From NCBI GenBank assembly GCA_032173965.1, contig CM063292.1:5904001-5968000 (forward strand): DNA of 64,000 nt. Direction: 5' to 3'. This document shows, piece after piece, positions 12,345 through 25,261 of the stretch. The notes beneath the pieces were generated by a model. It saw only the letters and a program-made list of their open reading frames with translations, had not been told where the DNA came from and did no database searches. Source of the stretch: Sitta carolinensis (taxonomy: Eukaryota > Chordata > Aves > Passeriformes > Sittidae). Numbering within the stretch: position 1 is the first letter of the stretch; each line of letters opens with the position of its first letter. A program made the position numbers and the translations under genes.

Positions 12345-13085
12345 ATTTGGCATATTCAATTCTAGGAGTCTTTAAAAAAAAAAAATCCTCAATTGTTCAC
12401 TATGCTATAAACATTTATCAATCTGACATGGCAAGGCTGGGCCCCCGTTATTATCCTTTTGTGACCTGCACAGCTGGTCCAAAAAACAGTTGTCTCCAAT
12501 TATGCCCACAGATAATGGTGGGTAAATTCAGCTGTGCAGTATTAGCTCAACCTAAATATGATCCCATTTGACTAATTTCCTAATTCTTAGCAGGGTGCTT
12601 AAAGAACCCATTATCATGCAGACTCAAGGAACACAGAAGTCTGGTTATTTGCATCTGTTCTGTGAAAGGCATTTATCAACTGTGCCACTAATTTGTTACC
12701 TACACATCCCAATCACAGGCGCTCGCTGCCTAAAATAATTGCATCTGGAATTTGTTTTAACTTCTAATGTTGCATAAATGGGTGTTTGTTTCCAACCAAT
12801 ATATCTTATAATTAAACAGCTTGAAATAGGAAAGGTTGAAATTGGGTCAAAAAAGATATATTCCTTCATGAAATCATGTGTGTATTCATTAACCCAGCTG
12901 GAATGCTGTTATTGGCACGGTTGCTGCTACTTGACTGAACTGTGATCATAAAGGTTGTTAAATGGGTTAAAAATAAGGCAGCAGAGAAATGGAAATTACT
13001 TGCATATATAACCATGCTTTTCATGAAATAAAGCAAATTGTGCACATGGTTTGTATGCTGTGGAGCACAATCTGACATGCATTAC
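12345..13085. other. Conserved-element-like block with POU octamer (candidate enhancer)
   Basis: A repeat-poor, motif-rich AT block. It holds a perfect POU octamer ATTTGCAT (12647-12654) overlapping an E-box-like CATCTG (12652-12657). It also holds a TTGGCA NFI half-site (12912-12917) and several ATTA/TAAT homeodomain cores. The texture resembles conserved developmental enhancers. No coding potential is seen. Conservation has not been tested. Confidence 0.28.
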
Positions 13086-16000
13086 ACCGTTTGGGTTTTT
13101 TGAAATCTGATTAATCTTCTCAGTAGCCTAATATAAACTCCTAGAGCTGCAGGCATATTGATATTTGGATTTTCTTCCTAAATTTGCTTCTCTCTAATCT
13201 TCTTCCTGAACACATCTGTTACTAAATCAATCTTCAGCATTTCTCTCTGCAAACTTCACACGTCTATTTGGACTTTCTTTGACTTTCTCATGCCTCCAGC
13301 TGAGTCTTCTCTGTTGTATAACAGACTGGTGCATAGCAGCCATCATCCCATGTCCTCTGCAGGGTCTAAAACTAATTTGGACTCCATTTTCAAGACTTTT
13401 CACAGATACCATTCTGGTTTTTGCCAGAAACATGTATATAGATGTATTTCACTTGCTCGCATATTGCCACACCTCTCATCTCTCCTTCCCTCTCAATACA
13501 TTTCCTACATTTCTCAAACAGCTTTGACTCCTTTCCTCACCTCTGTCATTATTTCAGGAAGTTTCCACGTTCAAGCACTTAATTATACTCCTACTTCATA
13601 AACTGCTGAATTTTCAAACCTCCTGACTCACTTGAAATGCTCTGCATGGCACTGTTTGTGCTAAAGTGACATGAACATACCCATGATAAAGGCTCACCCT
13701 TTTTAACTAAGGGTAACTGCTTCCTAGAAAAGTGATATTTTTTCCAAAGTGGATCAAATTTCAGATTTTAAGGAACAAAATCTTCTGCAATTACAAATAG
13801 AGAAACTACAAACCAAAGCTCTGAAGGCATTGTAGAGACAGAGAAGCAGCAAAAGGGAAGAAGCAGACACCAAGGCATTCATAAAGCACAACCACAAGAA
13901 ACCTGGCTGAAAGTGTTGGGAAACAGTAGAAATCATAAAAGAAGCTATATATTCAGAAAGGGATCCTAAATCAAATGGTCTGTGACCAGACCCTCAAAAA
14001 TAATCAATTGTGGTGTGGAAAGTGGTGCAGAGATGCTGCACAGGCATTTTGTAATGCACGGACATGCTCAATCTAAAATGAAGGTGATTCATTTTGGCAA
14101 GGTTCTACCTTCTTCAAATACCACAAGTCTTAAGACAGAAAAGTCACAGTTGGAGGACCTTTGGGGTGGTAGTAGACAATTCAAATGAATTTGAGAGAGA
14201 GAGATGGAAGGGGAGAAATCCTAAACCAAAAAAAATAAGATGTGATTCAGTGTCCAGGTAGGAAGGCAGAGATATCCAAGACTGACCCATACCTGTTCAC
14301 ACCAGGGGAGAGGGAGGACGGGTGTGACCAGACATAAATGCAGCAGCCTAGCAAGGGGGCTGGGAGGCAATGACATTTTCACATAAGCTCCTTTATCACC
14401 CCACACACATCAGTCTGGGCTGCTCCTTGATTTCTTTAGTCCTACCTATCACCCTAATCCTTCAAATCTCATTCTTTTCTCCCTGGCCAGCGATTCTTAT
14501 CCTTTTCTACACTGTAAATAACCCAAATTTTACTGCTTTACCCCCAGCTTTACAGTCTTCAGCCCCAGAGTCTTGTAACTTGATCGCTGAACCAGAATTC
14601 ACCCCTGCCTTCCTGATAGAGCAGTAGTCTTCACCTCATTCCTGTGCAGGGAGAGATTGTAACCAGATACAACCCAATCTGTTTATTACCTGAAAAATTC
14701 TTTCATAAATAAATGCCCTTTCAGTTTGGCACTCCTACTGACTCGGGTGTCCTGTTTAGGGCAGAGCTTAAGAAAAGCACGCTCAAAGAAAACTTTCATA
14801 CTTATTCAGACATTCCCTTGCACACGGGCACATTCCTCACAGGCTTCCATCCTGACCTGGCATGGAGATTAATTTTGCTTTGGTGATGACTTAGCCTTTG
14901 ATCCCCTATTGAGCCCCAGGACAAACTGATAGTTGTGAGGTTGTTACTGGGATACAAATGCTTTGCTATTAGGAGATTGAGTGACATCCCATCCTCGTCT
15001 CACATAAATCCTGTTCCCAATATTGATAATAGCTTTCAATTCCTGCTGGCATGAGCAGGAGCTGACTGGATAACCAGGAAATGAAAGACATAACCAGCCC
15101 CTTGAGTGATTCTACCCCTTGGAAAAAAAAAATAAAATTGATGAATGACAAAATGCAAATACTGCATTACATCAGAGAGACAATTATCAGTGTAACCTAG
15201 AAAATGTAGATATATATCCAGTATGCATGGGGGAAAATGCATTTTCCAGTTAGGTGGCATTTGTCTGATTTTAGCAGCAATATTACATTCTACCAATTAT
15301 TTGCCTGCCAGTGAACAGGACAAAGAAAGGATAAAATCCAAGATGCTGGTAGTGAAAAGGAGTGCTGGATGGCAAGAGGTATTGTGACCACACAATTATG
15401 GGTGTCACAGGGGTGTAACAAGACCTTGGGTGGGATGACTGCCAATAAAACAGCAGGGAACTGGCTACCACAGAAATTCTGCAGTGATCTTGTCCTGCTG
15501 GGCACCGTGAGCAAAACAGGACACCTAGAGACACTGACCCCCTAAACCAGAGTGTTTGTACAGCATCTTTCCTTGGGAATGGTACAGTGTTCTCAGCACA
15601 AAGCATGACTCCCATAGCACAGCTGCCACTGAGGCTGCAGATAAATGGGATGGAGCACATCAGTACTAAGTGAAAGCTTTGAGGAATTTGTTTAGGTTAA
15701 ATTCCACAGATTTTAGGATGGTGATAATAATGGTCATTATGGACCAAGCATTTTCCAGAGAAAGTGCCTTGAAATTGAAAGCACACTAAACTAATGCTTA
15801 GTGAGAGCAGTTGGTAAAGTGTTACTTCTCGTGAATTACAGTTGTCTTCTTTCTTCTCTGATAATTTGCGACAATTGCATCCTAATGCTATTTCATTGAT
15901 TTCTACTCCACTTCAGCTCCCATGCTGGGTTTAGTCAGGGTGACATACACAGACATTAACCTGCTATGGGGAGACCTATTGCAAACACTTTCTCCATAGA

Positions 16001-18430
16001 AAAATCCTATGGAATTTAAAAGGAGTGGACTTTAACACAGTTCTACAGACACTCCTTTAGAGAGCCATAGGATTGAATCAGAAGTCACATCAGCCGTCTA
16101 AGTTACTGTTCTCTTAAGCTTTCCAGGGAATTCTGATACATTCATCTAAAAAGATAATGCAGAGTATTTCTTGGTATGTGGGAGCTGTTACTTTACAGAA
16201 TGATCTGCCTCTGTTCTGCATATCTGCTGCTGCTGATAAAGCCTTTACCATCAACTTACCAGGCCAGAGACAATAACAGTTAATCTGAACTAACACACTT
16301 TGACTGAATGGCTGCTCTGATGAAGCTAAGAACCATTCTTCTCTGCAGGGAACTTCATTTGGAGAGTGGGAAATTCCCAGGCACCAAACAATGATGCCAG
16401 GTGTTTGCAGAGAGGCACAGGAAGGCTCCCAGAGGCAAGTGAAGATGTGGGAGATGAAAGAGAAACCTGCTAAACTGGGAGAAGAGCACAATACACATTG
16501 ACAGGAAGGGTTACAGAACAATCCCAGTCAGGGCATCAGCTGGTTTCAACGGCCACTAAAACTGGGAGGACTCACAGGTTTGGATGGCAAGAAGTGAGTT
16601 ACAGAAGGGCCCTGACCCAGCTGACCTTAGCTCTAACATTTAAAAAATGCTTGAGTGAAGAGAAAAATATAGCTAATAAGCAAAGAATTCATTTTTGTCT
16701 ACATCTGTGTATCTCACCATTAAAAATAAACAGCAATAGTGTCTTTAGAGCCCTCTGCAAAGCTCATGTTATTTATATGTTGTACTAACAGAGATAAACT
16801 ACAAAAGAAAAATTGTCAAACTCTAGAAAAAATAAAGACCTGTGGGAGAGAGGAAGTACTGGATCTTCCAGCAGCACTTCTAACATTTTGGGTAAATATT
16901 TGTTAAGTTCAGTCCCCTCACAGACAAAACCATAGAAATAACCAGAGTTTCTATAAGAAGTTTCAGAATCAATGTTTGTACAGAAAACTTCTGTGTGATC
17001 ACGGGCCTGTGCTCTGGCAGGTCCCCAGGCACCCACTTCTCCCTCCCAGCACTGGTATGGACAATTCCCACCAAAATATTTGTACAGCCTCAAGATGTGC
17101 ATTCCCAGGCCTCCAAACTCACACTGGTGCCCACCTTTTCCCTTTATGCCTGTCTCAGCCATTACCAGGGAAGTGGGGTAAGAAGTGTTCCAATTCCTGT
17201 TAGAGAAGTATTTATTTTCTTTCACAGCCTGTCCAGCTGGGTTGGCCACCACAATACATTTTGCACTTCTCCACTAGTCAAGCACGGTGGCTTAACATTA
17301 ATAGCACAGGATACCTTTGTCCTTGTGAATGACAAATCCATGGGCCTTAGGACACCAAACTCGGTAAAGACATATGGAAATCTCATGCACAGGAAGATCA
17401 ACATTTATATTAGTATGCATTTGTCTACAGATTTTCTATAGCTGCTCTGTCCTTTTTCCTCAGCAATGACATCTAAATACATCATAAAACAGCGAAGCAT
17501 CATAAGGGAAAATAAGTCTCCAAGACCAATGACCTTTCCTGAAAGCTCAATGGCAAACTGTCTGAAAAGAGAAAAATCAACAATCTGACTGAAATTACTG
17601 AGTTATGCAGACACAAGGGAAAGATTCTGAAAAAAGCAGGTACAAACCCAGAGCGAGGTTTTCACAGATGTTACCTTACTAGGGTTCCCACTATATTTGA
17701 CAGGATAAGCCGGAAGAGAGACTATTTTTGGATCTTGGGCTAAGCTGTTAGAGCTATTTTTAATTCTTCAGTAATGATCAGTACTTTCATTTCCCTCAGC
17801 AAACCAACAAAAAAACCCAGAAGATAGAGTCATAAAACAGGGAATACTAGGCTGCAGGGGAAGAGCCAAGGAGTTAGCTATAAGCTGCTAATTGTACAAA
17901 CAGAGGCCAATGCACGCATTAAAGGGAAAAAAAAATTTAAAAAAGGAAATTTTTCAAATCACCAAGGAATTTGGAGTGATTGTGGATGTCACCAAAAATA
18001 GCCGACCGTAATAGGACGGATACAAACTCCTACACTTGTGATGATCTGTACAGGGTTTACATTTTCCACAAGTTAAGCAGTCAGCACTCCATATGCATGT
18101 CATGCTCAGATGTATGCAAACTAGATAGCTCTCAATCTATCCATAACTGCATGTTCCTGCTGTATATAATTAGAGTTACACTGAAGCATCCTGCAGAGAC
18201 AGTGGGTTTCTGCCCCCCACCCCACAAAACACAGCCCCTGTCACATGTAAACAATACAAGAGTCATCCCTCCAATTTCTGTTGTCCTTCAGTCCACACCA
18301 TAGATAAGCAGATTACTGGTTCTTTACAACATTTCCCTTTGCTGGGCTACAGTGTTTTAAAGCTCTTTGGTTGCTTGCTTTCCTTGACTGGCAAATTCCA
18401 CTTCAGAGATTCAGGGTGTGAATTCAGAAA
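13086..18430. other. AT-rich unique DNA, no recognisable gene
   Basis: Frames of 120-155 codons occur at 15283-15660, 16114-16521 and 16785-17252 on the minus strand, and at 16995-17441 on the plus strand. None has a recognisable domain, and the last two overlap on opposite strands, so they are treated as chance. A POU octamer ATGCAAAT lies at 15153-15160. Nothing else is supported. Confidence 0.5.
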
Positions 18431-18439
18431 GCATACCTT

Positions 18440-18900
18440 GAGAACCTGGTCACCGGATTAGCTGTGCCATTTGCATAACTGTAAACTTAATGTTGCACTT
18501 CCAGAGCTTGTATCCTCTAAATTGCACTTACTGATGAAATATAAAATCCTCTAAAAGGGCTTTCCAACCTAAACCAATTTGTAAAGTTGTTTTTTTTTTT
18601 TTTTTTATCTAAAACATTAAAGAAATTAAAGTGATCGGCATATAATTAGATTAATTATTCATATCTTCCAAGTTGCTTTAATTCTAATATATAAAAAAGA
18701 TTAAATATTCACTCAAAGGATTAAGAAAAAAGTCAAGCAGCAGCAATACATTTACATTACCTTACTGTGCAAATTATAAAACTAATTAGTCTAAAGTTTC
18801 ACAAAAATGAATTGGATCTTCATTCACACGCTGACACAACTTTACATATTCAAAATTGACACCCATATTATTTTCTCATGTTTCTAGTGCAACTCAGCCT
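18440..18900. other. Homeobox-motif-rich AT block (candidate enhancer)
   Basis: Contains a second ATTTGCAT POU octamer (18469-18476) and closely spaced homeodomain sites: TAATTA at 18643-18648 and TTAATTA at 18651-18657. A T17 tract (18590-18606) interrupts the block. Around 18545-18590 the words CTTTCCAACCTAAACCA resemble a decayed CR1 3' end, but too little remains to call one. The enhancer reading is inference from motif density. Confidence 0.25.
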
Positions 18901-21210
18901 CCTGCCTCTGCAACTGCCATTGTGCTAGAACAGCTCTGCTTTTGTTCTAACTAGTGAAAATTAAATCTTGACCTAAATTTATAAAAAGCTAAAACTGTTT
19001 CAGTCAACGGTATGAAAAGTCCAACAGAGCCTCATTATAAATCTTACACTGGTACTGTGGAAATAGTCTGAAATAATTCTTTATGAGAATCTAACGATTG
19101 TTTTGGTTGCTTTTTTGATGCTTCTTTCTGATCTAGATTTCTTTATTCTGAAAGTGCATGTAATTTCCAGGGTGTTGCACACTATTTTCTCCTCATCTCA
19201 AATCATGGGGATGTTCATTAAAAGTCCAAGGCTGTGTACTATAAACAACTCTATCCCTCTTCTTTGAAAATTGTTCTTTTCTGAATAAAAAGAGATTTCA
19301 AAGTACAATGAGAACCAAAAAAAAAGGATTTTCCTAGACTGCATTTTTGCTGAGATGATGCTGTAGGGCAGTTTCTAGGAAGTAGTGAGTACCCTTAAAT
19401 ATCACTAACACTCTGTATGGTCAGATATTCCTGTTCTGGGTAGAAAAAAAAAAAAAGAATATTAATAAAAATATTTCCATTGGCTCATTCACCACTGAAA
19501 AAACCCCAACAACAACTCGTATCTTGAAGATAATGTCTGTTTTGATCTTCTGGGCAAAGAAACAGATTGTTCTAGTTTCTTAAGGTTGTTACTCACCCTT
19601 ATCTAAGACACAATGAAACCCATTGCTTTTAACAGTTTTCCAAAGAATTGCTTTACCTATTTTTAGCCACATAAGCTATGTAACACTTCAAAAGCTGACA
19701 GCACTGTATCAAAGAGCACTTTTTCATTACACCAAGGCCTGTAAGAAGTTAAGCAAATTACCTTTAGAAAATCCTAAATAGGATATTCACGTCTGAAGTA
19801 TCCAGTGATACCGGAAGACAAAAGCCAAATTTTTCCAAACTAAACTCTCTGTAAAATGCTAGAAACATTCCCTGGATTTAAACCCTGTTGTTTTGTGCTT
19901 TCAAACAGCTGATCCTGTTAAGGTCTGCAGAGCGGGGTAGTTGCTTTTCAGGAGCTGATAAAGGAGGGGGCCAAGAGCTGGCAGAGTTCTGCTCCCACAC
20001 CTTGCTTTTGTGAAATATTTTCTGGCTGTTGGCTCCAAGTGTGACCCCCACTCTGGCACAGCAAAGTCCAGAGCTGCAGCCAAGCTGGCACAGACACCAA
20101 TGGCACCCCAGCAAAACCAGGCAGGCTTTTCCAAACCCCTTCTCTCCACAGTGTCGTTCCATGCATCATGCAATTAACTCCTTGATGGGGTTAGGAAGCA
20201 ATATTTTGTTCCAACTGATGGAAAGATCTTTACATGATCAGGCAGCAATCATCTTGGATGGGCTCTAATAGTTCATTTCAACATGGAGTGCCCGGCTATT
20301 AGGCATCTGGAAGTTCTGATGATAATAGGAAAGATAATTAGGCTGGTTCACTGACAGCAGAAGGAGCACTTGCCCTGCCATGAAGACAGCTAAAAGTTTG
20401 AAGAAATAAGAAAAACTGGAAGGAAGGTAAATTCACTAGAATAAGCAGTTGGTACTTTAGAGCATAATTATCAGAAAGAAAACACGTTGTTTAGCATACT
20501 TTATGTTAATGGAGGGCTAGCGTGGCCCACTGTGCATAATTTAGCTGAACAATTGATAAGAAATTTTAATACATATATATATATATGATTACGGCTACAG
20601 AAAAAAAAGACTAAACACAAGAGAGATCATAATAGGCACGCATGAACTCTGAAGGCCTAATTACATCACGGGGGAGGGTAAGCAGTTACTGCTGAATCAA
20701 GCAGAAAATTGGGGTAATTTGTACACAGGTAGAGCTGCAATCCAGGTGTGCCAGCATGTGCGTGGAGGCTGGCAGTGGGGCCAGCCCTTCCATCTGTACT
20801 GCAGAGCCAGCAGCACAGCTGAAAGCTCCCCTCGCCCAAGGAGGCACAGAAGAGCCAAAGAGCCACCCCTGCCTCCCTCTGCACCCTCTGCCCACACTCC
20901 AGCCAGCAGTGATGGTGGGGAAAGGAATACTGTCTGTGGGTGAAAACTGTGCTGGCACATGTGAGCTCAGAGATAAAGCTCCCTGACTTGGTGTTCTGCC
21001 ATCAGCACACTCCCTGCTCCACCAACAGGGAAATAACTCAGTCGTGCCTCCCTGACAGCAGGAGGAGCCAGGCACAGAAGCTGCCAGCAAGGATTGGTGA
21101 GGGCATGGCCTCACCCCTGGAGAGGACAGGATTTCTTTAGGACGCCACTTATGGGATGGAGAAAGGGAAATCAAGCTGCTGGGACTTCCAGCAAGAGAGA
21201 TGCTGAAGGT
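18901..21210. other. Non-coding DNA grading into a GC-richer flank
   Basis: AT-rich to about 20.7 kb, with a short (AT)7 run at 20573-20586. From about 20720 to 21180 the sequence becomes noticeably GC-richer just before the GGAT array. It carries no domain-like protein and no CpG island. No gene is recognised. Confidence 0.5.
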
Positions 21211-21938
21211 GATGGATGGATGGATGGATGGATGGTGGATGGAATGGATGGATGGATGGATGGATGGATGTGGATGGGATGGATGATGGATGGATGGATG
21301 GATGGGTGATGGTATGGATGGATGGATGGATGGGATGGATGATGGATGGATGGGATGGATGGATGGATGATGATGGATGGATGGATGGAGATGGATGGAT
21401 GGATGGATGGATGGATGGATGGATGGATGGATGGATGGATGGATGGATGGATGGATGGATGGAGATGGTATGGATGGATGGATGGATGGATTGGATGTGA
21501 TGATGGATGTGATGGAATGGATGGATGGATGGATGGATGGATGGATGGAAAGGATGGATGGATGGATGGATGGATGGATGGATGGTGATGGATGGATGGA
21601 TGGATGTGGATGGATGATGGATGGATGGTGGATGGGATGGATGGATGGATGTGGATGGAGTGGATGGATGGATGTGATGGATGGATGGATGGATGGGTGG
21701 ATGGATGGATGGATGGATGGATGGTGATGGATGGATGGATGGATGGATGGATGGGATGGATGGATGGATGGATGGATGGATGGATGGATGGATGGATGAT
21801 GGATGGATGGATGCATGGATGATGGATGGATGGATGGATGGATGGATGGATGATGGATGGATGGATGGATGGATGGATGGATGGATGGATGATGGATGGA
21901 TGGATGGATGGATGGATGGATGGTGGATGGACAGATGG
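21211..21938. repeat. GGAT tetranucleotide satellite array, about 0.73 kb
   Basis: The array is almost wholly GGAT/ATGG repeats with frequent small slips such as GGGAT, GTGGAT, GATGATGG and GGAAT. The longest near-pure run is about 74 bp (around 21390-21463) and is bracketed on both sides by a GGAGATGG variant. The plus strand reads as Met-Asp-Gly-Trp repeats and the minus strand as His-Pro-Ser-Ile repeats, giving frames of up to 376 codons. These are repeat artefacts. Arrays of this kind are usually polymorphic in length. Confidence 0.96.
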
Positions 21939-21947
21939 GAGAGGCTA

Positions 21948-21970
21948 TCTTGCACTAGCCAAGTGCAAGA
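21948..21970. repeat. Perfect 9-bp hairpin at the end of the GGAT array
   Basis: TCTTGCACT (21948-21956) is the exact reverse complement of AGTGCAAGA (21962-21970), with a 5-base loop. It begins about 10 bp past the last recognisable GGAT unit. Confidence 0.8.
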
Positions 21971-24900
21971 CACTTACAAAGAGGTTTGAAGCTGTTTTTA
22001 GACAAACACACTTATTGAAACGTGATATTCTAACAAGTGCCTATTGGGACGGGGTAGCAGATAAGTTAAAACATCTCCTGGAGCCTTCAAGAGAGGAGTT
22101 TGAGTCTCACTCTGACCTCCACCAACAAAGGAGCTGGTAGGTGCCACTCAGAGAAGCATTGCACCTGAGGCTAACCTGCAGCAGGACACTTTCACAGCAC
22201 AGACAAGCCCCTAACCCTGATGTATTAAAAATGTGAAAAATAAAAAACACTTTGGAAATGCTTGCATCTAGACCAAGTGCTCACACCTGTAGATTTTGCA
22301 TCCTGCAGGATTCAGCAAAAGCTCTTGAAATAGCTCCTGACAGCACTGCATATGAGATATTCTTCATGTTTTCGGAGAGGCCCGTTCCAGCTCTAGAGCT
22401 GTGGTAGATTCCTGGCAGATTTTGCTAAAAAAAGCAAGAGTGTGCAGACCTGCCATGCATGCACAGCAATCCTGGCAAGCCCAGGGTGTGTTTTTTCCTA
22501 GTCAGATTCACTCACTCATCTCACCAGAAAAATGCAAAGCAAAACCAAAATGGCCTTTATCTTAAGAAAGAGTCAGGCCTGTCAGAGTCCCACAGCACAG
22601 GGACAGCCCCACCAAGTCCTCCCTGCAGGACTCCTCTGTGGCTTTTGCCTATGGAAGGGTCCCAGCAGGCATCATTTGGATGATCCCAGGCCATGCTCAC
22701 AGAGCTGGACCTGAGGGAAGCACTCTAAGGTGTGTGAGCTCTTTGAGCTCATGGATATTTATGTTGCATCTTTGCTTTATTATGTTTTTACAGGTCTCCA
22801 GGATGACCAGCCCCAGCCACCAGATCCCAGCTGAAGCTTGCAGTGGTACTTAAGGATGAGGAATGGGCATTGAAAACTGCAGAAAGCCAGGACTGTTTCC
22901 TAATGATTTTTTTTTACATTAAACCTCCCTCCATCTGTGCCGCCTTGTGCCAGACAAACCAGTAATTATCAGGAAATCCCTTCACTTTTAATCTACATCA
23001 GTATGAAGGCAATCTCAGAGCAACCCACGGTGACTGGAAGCTATTATTTTCATAGGAAATAATAGTGACTGGAAGTGATAACTCACGTTGCTCAGGGTGT
23101 GTGTCATCATCAGATAACATGCAAGGCTGTACATCCCTCCACACCGCCCTGTTGTGGGGCCACCATGGCCTTTATTGAAGGGGAACGACTGAACCAGGCA
23201 GGGGAGGCCGTGGGGGCTGCACCAACATGCAACTTCCATCCATTATTTATGGTCATAAAAATTTGGGGCCTTGAAATTGGCAGCATGAGAAGCTCTTTTA
23301 ATTTGAGCTATAATTCTCTTTTGTACTTTCAGTCATTGACTATGTTTCAGACAAACATTCATTCAGGAGGCCAAGATTACGGTGTGGAAAAAAAAAAAAA
23401 AAAAGATATAACAACCCAAGGATATTTAGCTCTCCTCCCACAAATTCTTCCTGGAAATATTCTTGCAAAATCCTCTGCCCACTTGAACAGTATGCTTATG
23501 ATTAACTGCAGATGAGCCCAGCAGCTTGCATATGTAGTTAATTTGCTCTAAATTTCCATGCTGTATTATAACACTAATGATCACTAATAATAGACAAACC
23601 CACAGTTTATTGAGTAAGTAATTTGAGACATGATGATTTTTATCGTGTGAATAGGATCAGGCTGACCAATTTAAACTGGGCAGAAAAAGATAAATAACGT
23701 GTAAATCAATCACACCACCAGCACGCTCTGTTTCTTCACAAAATTATATGGATTGATTGGTGGAAAGAAGGCCCTGCTACTTACTACTGCTAGGAAAAGG
23801 AGTCAATAAACTTCCCTGCCCAGGAGTAAAAGGTCAGATGTGGAAGGAAGTTCATGCCTAAACTGCAGAAGGGATTTTTGTTACCTGACTGCACGGGCTG
23901 AGATGAACTCGCATTTTGTCCTGATGGGCGAGGCACCCCTTTAAGGAATAATGAAGACAGATAGCATAGCATGCAGCCAATAAAAAAGGAAACCATGCTA
24001 ATCACAGACAAAACTATGTCAAAAACCAGTCATGCTCCAGCCTGTGGTCAAAGCTATCTTCTCAAATCATGTAAACAAGATTGCCGTCACGTGCTGTCTG
24101 AGATGGCTACTCTGGAACTAAAATAAATGCTTCTGTTTGCTTTTCTTTCATAGGAATTGTTAGTTTTGATTGAAGCATTTATTTTTAACTTTGGAAAGCA
24201 CGGAAAGTTCATTAATTAAAAAGCCTATCTAGCACATTTGTAATTAATTGCTGTAAAGAATAGTTAAAAATAGAAATACCTAAACTACAGTTAGCAACTT
24301 CAGGAATGATTAGTGCACTGAAATGATGAGAACTTGCCTGTGGCAGTGGGACTTGCAAGGTACTTTGAGAATTTTGAATGAAGTTTTGTTTAACATAAAG
24401 AATATATGGAATATTTAGAGAACAAAGGGAAGCAGAGGAAGAAATTTCTTGGATGACTCTTTCTTTGGACTTGGCTATATGAGCCTCAGACAGAGACTCC
24501 AGCAGAAGGCAGCTGTACATTCACATCTCCAGAGCCTGCTAATAATGCTCAGAGGTATAGACAGAGCAGAAAGTTTTAATATAATGTCTCCACAGTCCTC
24601 TTCTGGGAATAAGAGTTAGCATGTGAATTGAACTTGCACCCAGTTATCTCATGACTGCAGCTTACCCTCAATCACAAGACAAAAATACTACAAAATATAC
24701 TGTGGAGAACAATTGCTGATTGTTTCCAGGGCATCGATTAAGGGTAGCCAAATGGTTCTTTAACTCACAGTCTTTCATGGTCAGCAGGCCAGTCAGATTC
24801 TTCATGTTTAAATAGAAAACCTGGAAATGGATCACAATATATTCCACTTTTTTACATATTTTTACCACACTGTTCTCAAAATATTCTTTTTATTTATTTT

Positions 24901-25180
24901 TTTTTTAATTTAAATGCTACTTATTTCCTGTATGCAAATGTAGTGTCATGTCCTGGAGTGATTCTGTACTGACAAGTCTAGCACATCAGAATCCATTAAA
25001 TCTTGGAATAAAAGCAGCCCAGCTTTGTCTACTGTGCTTCTCAGGAAAATGTTCTCTTAAACACTGAAAATTCCCTTCGTTGAAGCAATGAGCTGCTCTC
25101 TCAGAAAGGGACACTAAAGATGAACACTGAGCAAAAAGGAAAGAATATATAAGAGGCTCCAGGACGATTTAGTGTGTGGT
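21971..25180. other. AT-rich unique DNA, no gene seen
   Basis: Contains a small direct/inverted repeat composite at 23030-23075 (listed separately), an A17 run at 23388-23404 and a POU octamer at 24932-24939. No coding region or RNA gene is recognisable. A CR1 fragment begins at the right edge. Confidence 0.5.
23030..23075. repeat. Hairpin bracketed by an 11-bp direct repeat
   Basis: GTGACTGGAAG occurs at 23030-23040 and again at 23065-23075. Between the copies, CTATTATTT (23041-23049) pairs perfectly with AAATAATAG (23057-23065) around a 7-base loop. The layout imitates a tiny inserted inverted-repeat element with target duplication, but it is too short to name. Confidence 0.7.
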
Positions 25181-25261
25181 GTTCCTGCCCATGGCAGGGG
25201 CATTGGCACTAAATGGCCTTTAAGGTCCCCTCCAATCCAAAAGTTCTGTGATGATTCTATG
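25181..25261 (+). mobile_element. CR1 LINE 3'-end fragment
   Basis: The words CCTGCCCATGGCAGGGG, then TTTAAGGTCCCCTCCAATCC, then TCTGTGATGATTCTATG follow the order and spacing of the avian CR1 3' end, which finishes in short ATTCTATG-type repeats rather than poly-A. Upstream similarity may extend to about 25150. It is a 5'-truncated, non-functional copy of well under 150 bp and carries no reverse-transcriptase coding sequence. CR1 is the dominant LINE of birds and other sauropsids, so this is a main clue to the organism. Confidence 0.85.

Noticed and set aside
16785..17441. Overlapping 155- and 148-codon frames on opposite strands
   Set aside because: No recognisable family. Opposite-strand openness over the same DNA is most simply chance, though codon-conservation scoring would settle it.
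18545..18590. CR1-like 3' end words (CTTTCCAACCTAAACCA)
   Set aside because: Only about 20 bases match and the terminal ATTCTATG repeats are missing, so it cannot be separated from chance.
20686..21989. Met-Asp-Gly-Trp and His-Pro-Ser-Ile repeat frames up to 376 codons
   Set aside because: Translation of the GGAT array in different registers; no start context or unique protein sequence outside the array.
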